A stretch of DNA of 22,072 nt from an uncultured Odoribacter sp. (GTDB lineage Bacteria > Bacteroidota > Bacteroidia > Bacteroidales > Marinifilaceae): NCBI GenBank assembly GCA_910589025.1, contig CAJURM010000026.1:1-22072 (forward strand). The letters are read 5' to 3'. The translations under genes were made by a program, and so were the position numbers. Under the pieces are notes generated by a model. That model had not been told where the DNA came from. It did no database searches and saw nothing but the letters and a program-made list of their open reading frames with translations. This document shows, piece after piece, positions 7,341 to 13,188 of this stretch; position 1 is the stretch's first letter; each line of letters starts with the position of its first letter.

Positions 7341-7727
7341 ATGAGAGATTCTATTAAAGAATATGAAGCAGTACAAGAAGCTGCAATGAAGTTTGTAAAG
7401 AGCGTGGCTGAAGGCGATAGCAAGTATGCACGCGAGTTATTTACCGATGATGCTGTGCTGTTCGGTTTTCTCGATGGAGAACCGGAACGCGGTTCCATCG
7501 AACAGTTCTACCACAACGTGGACACTGTCAGTGGAGGTGAGGCATTTAAGGCACGTGTTGATGTGGTGGCGGTGGAAGAAACACTGGCAGTTGTTCGTGT
7601 TCTTGAAGAGGGCTGGGGAAATCGTATTGATTTCACGGACTATCTGCTTCTACTGAAAATTGGCGGTGAATGGAAATGTGTAGCCAAAGCCTATAATCAA
7701 AATTCAAATACGATACAAAAGAAATAG
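7341..7727 (+). CDS. NTF2-like / putative lumazine-binding family protein
   Basis: A 128-residue cytoplasmic protein (no signal peptide) of the SnoaL/NTF2-like cone fold, closest in pattern to the putative lumazine-binding family (Lumazine_bd_2/DUF4440 type). The opening helix, EAVQEAAMKFVKSVAEGD, leads to LFTDDAVLFGFLDGEPERGS, followed by beta strands ending FTDYLLLLKIGGEWKCVAKAY. Such proteins bind or act on small molecules, but the ligand is unknown. I chose the ATG at 7341: an in-frame TTG at 7308 would lengthen the protein by 11 residues but sits in the promoter. A reductase gene starts 5 bp after its stop, so the two are translated from one message. Confidence 0.85.
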   Translation: MRDSIKEYEAVQEAAMKFVKSVAEGDSKYARELFTDDAVLFGFLDGEPERGSIEQFYHNVDTVSGGEAFKARVDVVAVEETLAVVRVLEEGWGNRIDFTDYLLLLKIGGEWKCVAKAYNQNSNTIQKK

Positions 7728-7732
7728 AAACA

Positions 7733-8287
7733 ATGAGTAAAAGAATTCTCATATTAAACGGAAGTCCACGTATGAAAGGCAATACGACAGGACTGGTGGA
7801 AGCCTTCAAGCAAGGTGCGGAAGAAGCTGGACATACGGTGGAAGTTTTCAATTTGCAACGAATGGACATTCATCCTTGTCTGGGATGTCTGGGCGGTGGA
7901 CGCGATTCAAAAAGCCCTTGTCTGCAGAAGGATGATATGGCGAAGATTTATCCGTATTATGAAACGGCAGACGTATTGGTTCTGGCTTCGCCGATGTATT
8001 ACTGGAGTATCACTGCACAGTTGAAAATCGCCATTGACCGTTTATTTGCTGTGACGGAAAAAAGTCCGGAATATCATACGCCTATGCAACATTGCGTTTT
8101 ACTCATGGCAGCAGAAGGAGATACGCCGGATAACTTCGAGCCTGTGGAGCATTACTACCATGCTTTACTTCGTCACCTCGGTTGGGAAAATTTAGGTGAA
8201 GTATATGCTGGCGGTGTTATGCAGATTGGCGATATTACTGGACATCCTTCGTTAGAAAAAGCATATTCATTAGGTAAAAGCATCTGA
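7733..8287 (+). CDS. Flavodoxin-fold NAD(P)H-dependent FMN reductase/oxidoreductase
   Basis: A 184-residue member of the NADPH-dependent FMN reductase/flavodoxin-like family. The FMN phosphate loop is GSPRMKGNT (residues 10-18). The CLGCLGG segment in the mid-50s is the cysteine pair found in the iron-sulfur-flavoprotein-like branch of the family. The second flavin-contacting motif is SPMYYWSITAQLKIAIDRLF. Expected activity is two-electron reduction of quinones, nitro-compounds or flavin using NAD(P)H. The substrate is not evident. It is the second gene of the HxlR-controlled operon, 5 bp behind the NTF2-like gene. The HxlR/reductase pairing is typical of responses to reactive electrophiles. 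It is intact, unlike its decayed relative just downstream. Confidence 0.9.
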   Translation: MSKRILILNGSPRMKGNTTGLVEAFKQGAEEAGHTVEVFNLQRMDIHPCLGCLGGGRDSKSPCLQKDDMAKIYPYYETADVLVLASPMYYWSITAQLKIAIDRLFAVTEKSPEYHTPMQHCVLLMAAEGDTPDNFEPVEHYYHALLRHLGWENLGEVYAGGVMQIGDITGHPSLEKAYSLGKSI

Positions 8288-8291
8288 AACA

Positions 8292-8626
8292 GTGAAAGTA
8301 TTACTGATAAAGGGTAACCCTCACAAAGAGGGATGTACTTTTACAGCATTAGCTGAGGTCGTTCGTACTCTGCATAAGCATGATATTGAAACTGACAGGC
8401 TATATCTTGGTAACAAGCCTGTTGTCTCATCGCAATATTGGAACTCTGTTCATGGATTCATTCCAAAAGGTGTTAATCAGGATGAAGAAGGGGGGGACAA
8501 ACACTGCGTTCTCTGGGAGAGAATAGGGCATGACTATTAAGAAGTATTGAAACTGCAAAACAATACGGTATGGAGAAACCTTTATATGTGATGAAATTAC
8601 GCACACATTTTATCCAGAACAATTAA
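8292..8626 (+). pseudogene. Decayed second flavodoxin-family NAD(P)H reductase
   Basis: The frame from the GTG at 8292 opens like a complete family member (KVLLIKGNPHKEGCTFTALA to LYLGNKP, ~37 residues) and then jumps straight to the family's C-terminal part (VVSSQYWNSVHGFIPKGVNQ). The central ~100 residues, with the cysteine cluster and the second flavin motif, are missing. A run of seven G at 8490-8496 then shifts frame. The continuation in the next frame (QTLRSLGENRA, stop, LLRSIETAKQYGMEKPL, up to 8626) carries a TGA at 8531-8533 where the family has Trp. Three lesions make a pseudogene clear, although the G-run itself could be a sequencing error. It is 4 bp behind the intact reductase. 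Confidence 0.85.
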
Positions 8627-8638
8627 AAAGTAAAAACA

Positions 8639-9121
8639 ATGAAACCGAATTTTTTTTCAATGTCGCTAATAGTTTGTTGTATAGTAATGCTATTTATAAC
8701 AGGGACAATATCCGCTCAAGACGCCAAAGAATCTTGTAAGATGCAAAAACAATGTATCTTAAATTGTCATTCAAATCCGGAAATGACAGGAATAGTTGAA
8801 ACCATCGAATATTATGTAGAGGGTGGAAGAAAGGGGGATAGTAAAATTACAGAGAAAGCTTTTACCGATAATGCAACTATGTCTTGGTCTGAAAACGGAC
8901 AAATAAGAACTGTACCGGTTAAAGTCTTGTATGACATAGTAGATAAAAGTGGTGCATCAACTGCAAGTTATAAATTGTTGGATTGCAATATAGAGCAAAA
9001 TATCGCAATAGTTAAAATTCAATCTCAATTTGGTCCTCAGGAATATATTGACATGTTTACACTGGTAAAAGATGTTGAAAACTGGAAGATTGTTAGCAAA
9101 ATTTATCGTATAAAAAACTAA
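8639..9121 (+). CDS. Secreted NTF2-like / lumazine-binding-type protein
   Basis: A 160-residue protein with a signal peptide (hydrophobic SLIVCCIVMLFITGTISA, probable cleavage after Ala26 in ISAQDA). An NTF2-like domain occupies the remainder: IEYYVEGGRKGDSKITEKAF, DNATMSWSENGQ and EYIDMFTLVKDVENWKIVSK, the last matching the closing strand of Lumazine_bd_2-type proteins. Two to three cysteines near the mature N-terminus (KESCKMQKQCILNC) may form disulfides. It lies on the same strand as the reductase operon, 12 bp after the reductase pseudogene, and may be read from the same promoter. It is the exported counterpart of the cytoplasmic NTF2-like protein at 7341. Ligand and role are unknown. Confidence 0.8.
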   Translation: MKPNFFSMSLIVCCIVMLFITGTISAQDAKESCKMQKQCILNCHSNPEMTGIVETIEYYVEGGRKGDSKITEKAFTDNATMSWSENGQIRTVPVKVLYDIVDKSGASTASYKLLDCNIEQNIAIVKIQSQFGPQEYIDMFTLVKDVENWKIVSKIYRIKN

Positions 9122-9249
9122 GTATAACCCTAATAGATGTTTTGTGTTGCAATATAGAATGCTATTATAAATCAAGATGTGAAACCTATACATAGTATTA
9201 TCGTTTTTGGTCATATATTGATGGCATTGTTTATATGCAGTAATCTGGA

Positions 9250-9448
9250 GCTTGCCATAACGAAACCGACCTCACCCGTCAGCTTCGCCCTGCGCAATGA
9301 TGCGGAGGATAAGAAACTGATTTTACATGCGTTGAAGCAAGCGAACAGTAACTGCAAGGTTGCCACCGAACTGCTCGGAATAGGACGTACAACACTGTAC
9401 AACAAACTGGAAGAATATGGATTAAAGTACAAATTTGAGCAACCATAG
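9250..9448 (+). pseudogene. C-terminal Fis-type HTH remnant of an NtrC/RteB-like regulator
   Basis: About 65 codons beginning at LELAITKPTSPVSFALRNDA end with CKVATELLGIGRTTLYNKLEEYGLKYKFEQP. This is the Fis-like DNA-binding end of sigma-54-dependent response regulators. The receiver and AAA+ domains are absent. The frame can be extended back to a GTG at 9179, but those ~23 residues have no family resemblance. RteB, the regulator carried by CTnDOT-type conjugative transposons, has this architecture, so the fragment may be a second piece of the same decayed element. Naming it RteB-like is inference. Confidence 0.7.
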
Positions 9449-9506
9449 CCCGTAGTTTACTTAAAATGGAGCTAACGATTAAACCGGATATATTCAGCGA
9501 AGAAAA

Positions 9507-9541
9507 AAAACGTCCTGTGATAAAAAAACATAGGACGTTTT
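9507..9541 (+). terminator. Rho-independent terminator right of the island
   Basis: A 13-bp stem (9507-9519 with 9529-9541, AAAACGTCCTGTG against CATAGGACGTTTT, one G-U pair) encloses a 9-nt A-rich loop. The T-tract after the stem is only four residues long, but the A/T-rich arms make it plausible in both directions. It follows the last island fragment by about 60 bp. Confidence 0.65.
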
Positions 9542-9741
9542 GAGATGTTTCCGGTTTTTATTGTTACTTCCAGGGCAAAACGAGTGATATTGATACAAAC
9601 TCACAACAAAACACAGAAACAGAGAGAGTTGCCAATTCATTACTTCTATTTTATTACTTCTTTCATTATAAATAAAGAGATTATAAAAGTCTTCCAGAAT
9701 TACGCAAAAATTAAAATTTCATAAATTTCCGGCAGAGAATA

Positions 9742-11100
9742 TCAATTTGCCCCTCCTGTTTTCTTCAGACAACTATCCAGGCAGGTATATATCCTCTTAC
9801 CCGAAGGCCGGGGTGCATTGGCATCCAGTACCCGTCCTTCTGAATCAATCAGGATAAAACGAGGAATACTGATAACCATATAATCCGCCCGGAAATCATT
9901 ATTCTCATCCCACAGGGCATGAATACCTGCATATTCTTCCTGTTTCAAAACCTCTTCCCAGCTGCTTCCCTCCTGTCCGCCATCAATGGATACCGTCAGG
10001 AAACAAACATCCCGTCCCCGGTATTTTTTCTCCAGCTCAGCCAAAAAAGGCAATTCTTTTTTACAAGGCATACACCAGGATGCCCACACCATGAGGTATA
10101 CATATCGGCCTTTGTATGCCGCCAACATCCTCTCCCGTCCTCTGCTGTCCTTCAAAACAAAAGCGGGTGCTTCCTTTCCGGGCTCAAGCCGTTCCCAACG
10201 CCTCAGCATCTCATTGACAGATTCCAATTTTCCCGGATCGGAACACTCTTTTCTGAAAACCTCCAGCATATAATCCGCCCCTTTCAGTCCGTTATTTTCC
10301 CAGACATACCTGTAAATCACTTCCGACAACAGGAAGTCACGTATTTCCTTATCCTGAAAATGCTCCAGAATATAGTCCACAACACCGTCCGGATAGTTCC
10401 GGCGATTGATAAAAAAATATCGGTTTTGAAAATACACATAACTCAGTAAAAATTTCCGATAGGTTTTCGTCACAAACAATTCCTCCGACGAAACAGGGAA
10501 AGAACTTAAAAAATCCTGCAAGGCCTTCCCCATACGGTAAGCCGAATCAGCAGTAAACTGCTTGTGATATAACGGATAAAACACAGCTTTCTCCCCCACG
10601 GCAAATCGGATGCGCTGTTCCTCAAGCTGAGTAAAAGCCTTATTGAAATTTTTAGCCCTTAAAAGCTGGATCCTTTCTTCAATGATGTCCTCCATCTTCT
10701 TGACAAACTTCTCTTCTTCGAGAAGATAATCATCTTTATTGACAAAGGTTATCATCTCCTGTTCTTTCAGATAAGTATTGATTCCGCCCAACGAACCTTT
10801 ACACACCAAAGCCCCTTGCATATTGGCACGATGGGTATAAATTTCAATATCCTCTCCCGGACACAGGAAAAGATCTACCGAATTAGGCATCAACGAAGCA
10901 TACATCTCTTTTTTCAGATCAATTTTCCCCGAAAAAAAATAATTCTCATCCAGGGGAAAAGTATAAACACTGTCTTTTACCCAGATGGCGACAACGGAAT
11001 CACCATTTTCTATCCTGCCGGTTACCAACACAAAATCCTGCCGGTTACAGGCAATCAGGGTATACAAACAGACAATCCAAAAACAATATATTCTTTTCAA
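9742..11100 (-). CDS. TlpA-like thiol-disulfide oxidoreductase lipoprotein
   Basis: A 452-residue envelope protein: signal peptide with lipobox LIAC (Cys18), an N-terminal DUF4369-like beta domain (about 24-100, starting VTGRIENGDSV), a helical middle region (about 105-305), and a C-terminal AhpC/TSA-type thioredoxin domain (about 308-445). The active site is WASWCMPCKKE with Cys343 and Cys346. The cis-proline is Pro413 in SIPRFILID. It should act as a periplasm-facing disulfide reductase or isomerase; the partner is unknown. The length is typical of Bacteroidales members of this family. It stands alone: the next minus-strand gene starts about 1.9 kb upstream at 13012 and ends at its own terminator. 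The start at 11100 gives a proper short signal peptide. Confidence 0.93.
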   Translation of the reverse strand: MKRIYCFWIVCLYTLIACNRQDFVLVTGRIENGDSVVAIWVKDSVYTFPLDENYFFSGKIDLKKEMYASLMPNSVDLFLCPGEDIEIYTHRANMQGALVCKGSLGGINTYLKEQEMITFVNKDDYLLEEEKFVKKMEDIIEERIQLLRAKNFNKAFTQLEEQRIRFAVGEKAVFYPLYHKQFTADSAYRMGKALQDFLSSFPVSSEELFVTKTYRKFLLSYVYFQNRYFFINRRNYPDGVVDYILEHFQDKEIRDFLLSEVIYRYVWENNGLKGADYMLEVFRKECSDPGKLESVNEMLRRWERLEPGKEAPAFVLKDSRGRERMLAAYKGRYVYLMVWASWCMPCKKELPFLAELEKKYRGRDVCFLTVSIDGGQEGSSWEEVLKQEEYAGIHALWDENNDFRADYMVISIPRFILIDSEGRVLDANAPRPSGKRIYTCLDSCLKKTGGAN

Positions 11101-11166
11101 TTCTCTTTCCGTTTATTTCACATGTTTTTTTCCGGTAAAAATAGTTCCGACACAACCTATTTCATA

Positions 11167-11174
11167 CAAAAATA
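11167..11174 (-). promoter_or_regulatory. Possible promoter of the TlpA-like gene (-7 box)
   Basis: The minus strand reads TATTTTTG, matching TAnnTTTG, 66 bp upstream of the start codon. There is no recognisable -33 element, and the local A/T content makes chance matches likely. Confidence 0.3.
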
Positions 11175-11238
11175 GAGAAAGGGATTCTTATTTCGTGTTA
11201 AAAAAAACCTAATAAATTCCCGTTCTGTTTCTCCGCAC

Positions 11239-11272
11239 AAAAAAAGGGCGACCGTTAACAGGCCGCCCTTTT
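11239..11272 (-). terminator. Terminator of the OmpA-like/TPR lipoprotein gene
   Basis: A stem of GGGCGGCC against GGTCGCCC (12-bp arms 11242-11253 and 11261-11272 with one mismatch, 7-nt loop), followed on the minus strand by a run of seven T. It lies 18 bp after the stop codon at 11291, a textbook intrinsic terminator. Confidence 0.88.
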
Positions 11273-11290
11273 CATGCTTTTATTTACAGC

Positions 11291-13012
11291 TTACTGTACG
11301 ATAGCTTTGAAATCCGGATTTTCAAAATATTTTACGAATTCAATATCCGTAGCAGCTAATTTTTTCATAGAAGCATCTTTAGCACATGCATCCTTCAAAT
11401 TAGAGAATACGACCGTTGAATCGTTATTTTTTGCACCGATAACCGCTTTCAGATATGAAGCCAGTGCAGAATTGTCTTTACCGTCCTCCAGTTTTTTCAT
11501 GGCAGCACTTGTGTTACCAGCCAGCAAGTTAGCCAATGCAGCGTTTACACAATTGCAAGCACCGAAATAGTTAACAGCCTCTTTGTAGTTACCTTTCATG
11601 ATAGCAACAACACCTTTATTGTAGTTCACCTCATTTCCGGCACCTGTTGCAGCTCCGAACAATACTTCAGCTTCTTTCACGTTGCCGTTTTTCAATTCCA
11701 CAGCCCCCAGGTTGTTTTTCACTACCTTGTTGTTTGAAGACAATTCATTGGCTTTGTCAAAGTCAGCTTTAGCCTGTGCGATTTTGCCCATTTCAAACAA
11801 AATCATACCAGCATCGTTGAAACCTCTCCAGTCATTAGGGAACTGAGACATTGCAGTTTCATACACAGCCAATTTATCAGAATTACTGTCAAACAACGTT
11901 GCAGCATACAGCAATTCTTCCACATTCAGTTCAGAAGGATTGGATTTAGCCAACGTCTTGATTTCCTCATCGCTCTTACCGATACGTTCTGCATTCACAA
12001 CAAATTTGGAACGTCTCAGTTTCGGCAGAATCTGGTCAGCAATTACAGAGTAAGCAGAAGCTATATTTTTGATCTCTCTTTCTCTCACTTCCGGATCCGA
12101 GTGCATAGACAATACGCGGAGGATCAATTCTTTGTCGCGGATGCTTGAAGCTTCCATTGCTTTTTTGAATCCTTCCCAGTCTTCAGCTACCACATATTTT
12201 TTGAAGAACTCCAGGTCTTTGTATTCTTCCAGTTTGTTCTTCTTCATGCTCTTTTTCAAGAAATCGGCAGAAGAACTTTCACGTTTGTTAGCCAATCTGT
12301 CATTCCAATTGTAAGAACCGTCCGGAGAAGCGTAAGACTGAATTTCTACATTTTTCAGTTTTATGTTTTCATCGGCTTTCGCTTCTTTCAAGAATTTCTC
12401 CATTGCTTTGATCTCTTCCGATTTTACCTGGTTATTTCTAACCTGGGCAGAGTTGATCAGATAATAGATAGCCGATTCATTCTGTTCCGGAGTAATCCGT
12501 TCAAAAGCATCTTTTCCTAACACAACAGCCGGCTCATTGCTTACCAATGTAGCGGTTGCCACAATTCCGTCTGCAATTTTCACCGGATCAAAATCTACGG
12601 TTTTAGCTCCTTTGGCTGCCTGTACTTTCACCACCAATTCGGAAATTCTCATGGCATCTTCATAAGGAAGTTTACCTGTGTAAGAAACTGTTTTTCCGCT
12701 TTCATAAGGAACTACCGTATTGTTTCCCTGAACGCTTTCCCCCTGAAGGGTTTTTGATTCAAAAGCTTTTTCTCCTCCCTGGTATTTCAATACCGGAGTG
12801 GCCACAATTGTAACATTTTTATTGAAGTACTTCGGAGGAATCGTTAAGTCGATTTTCACATCAACCATCTCTCCTTTTTCTTCCAGAACTTCCGGGGTCA
12901 CATTGTATTTCAATTCTCCGGCTCTCTTCTTCATCTTATTCAGAGGAGAACAGGATGCCACCACAAGCCCTGCCAACGTTAAAGTTGTAACTACGCTAAA
13001 TGTCCGTTTCAT
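11291..13012 (-). CDS. Outer-membrane-type lipoprotein with OmpA-like and TPR regions
   Basis: A 573-residue predicted lipoprotein: signal peptide with lipobox VVASC (Cys21). A beta-rich N-terminal part (about 35-165) shows repeated VDVKIDLTIPPKYF-like strands. An OmpA-C-like segment (about 178-260) contains VEIQSYASPDGSYNWNDRLANKRESSSADF, similar to the peptidoglycan-binding loop of OmpA-family domains. A linker rich in charged helices follows, then tetratricopeptide-like helices (about 365-540) such as AGMILFEMGKIAQAKADFDKANEL and NLGAVELKNGNVKEAEVLFG. The strong terminator and single-gene layout suggest an abundantly made envelope protein. Proteins of this build occur in Porphyromonas and Bacteroides without a settled function. 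A role in holding envelope complexes to peptidoglycan is a guess. Confidence 0.82.
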   Translation of the reverse strand: MKRTFSVVTTLTLAGLVVASCSPLNKMKKRAGELKYNVTPEVLEEKGEMVDVKIDLTIPPKYFNKNVTIVATPVLKYQGGEKAFESKTLQGESVQGNNTVVPYESGKTVSYTGKLPYEDAMRISELVVKVQAAKGAKTVDFDPVKIADGIVATATLVSNEPAVVLGKDAFERITPEQNESAIYYLINSAQVRNNQVKSEEIKAMEKFLKEAKADENIKLKNVEIQSYASPDGSYNWNDRLANKRESSSADFLKKSMKKNKLEEYKDLEFFKKYVVAEDWEGFKKAMEASSIRDKELILRVLSMHSDPEVREREIKNIASAYSVIADQILPKLRRSKFVVNAERIGKSDEEIKTLAKSNPSELNVEELLYAATLFDSNSDKLAVYETAMSQFPNDWRGFNDAGMILFEMGKIAQAKADFDKANELSSNNKVVKNNLGAVELKNGNVKEAEVLFGAATGAGNEVNYNKGVVAIMKGNYKEAVNYFGACNCVNAALANLLAGNTSAAMKKLEDGKDNSALASYLKAVIGAKNNDSTVVFSNLKDACAKDASMKKLAATDIEFVKYFENPDFKAIVQ

Positions 13013-13063
13013 AATTATTTACAAATTTATTCTATAATATTAATTAGTCTCTTAATTGGGAAG

Positions 13064-13071
13064 CAAATGTA
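13064..13071 (-). promoter_or_regulatory. Probable promoter of the OmpA-like/TPR lipoprotein gene (-7 box)
   Basis: The minus strand reads TACATTTG, a full TAnnTTTG match, 51 bp upstream of the ATG at 13012. The -33 region lacks a clear TTTG. Confidence 0.45.
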
Positions 13072-13188
13072 TAAAAAAATCTCAAAGAATACACCTCCCC
13101 TCTAAATTATTACAAAATATCTTGAATATTTTTCCCAAAATATGTCATAACCTTTATTCTTCCTTACGGATTCCAGCCCCCCACGGTT

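Larger units (their letters stand above)
6480..9448. mobile_element. Decayed integrative-element island carrying an HxlR/reductase cassette
   Basis: Fragments with mobile-element affinity bracket the segment: the integrase N-terminus and basic tail at left, the NtrC-type HTH tail at right. Between them are accessory genes unrelated to the surrounding core genes. Both outer pieces are truncated, and no attachment repeats were found. The borders are approximate. The reading as a collapsed conjugative or mobilizable transposon is inference from gene content. Confidence 0.45.

Noticed and set aside
9179..9249. N-terminal extension of the HTH remnant from a GTG start, hydrophobic like a signal peptide
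   Set aside because: A DNA-binding regulator would not be exported; the hydrophobic stretch has no family similarity and is probably unrelated sequence joined to the fragment.
9466..9543. A 25-codon frame starting MELTIKPDIFSEEKKRP between the HTH remnant and the TlpA-like gene
   Set aside because: Its second half is made by the terminator hairpin at 9507-9541 and it shows no ribosome site; most likely chance, though it could be the stub of another lost island gene.
6244..9742. Search for CRISPR repeats, complete insertion sequences or attachment-site direct repeats around the island
   Set aside because: No regularly spaced repeats, no intact transposase and no convincing matching direct repeats at the two edges could be seen by eye.
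9919..10449. A 176-codon open frame opposite the TlpA-like gene
   Set aside because: Antisense shadow of a well-supported gene, with no recognisable motif or promoter.
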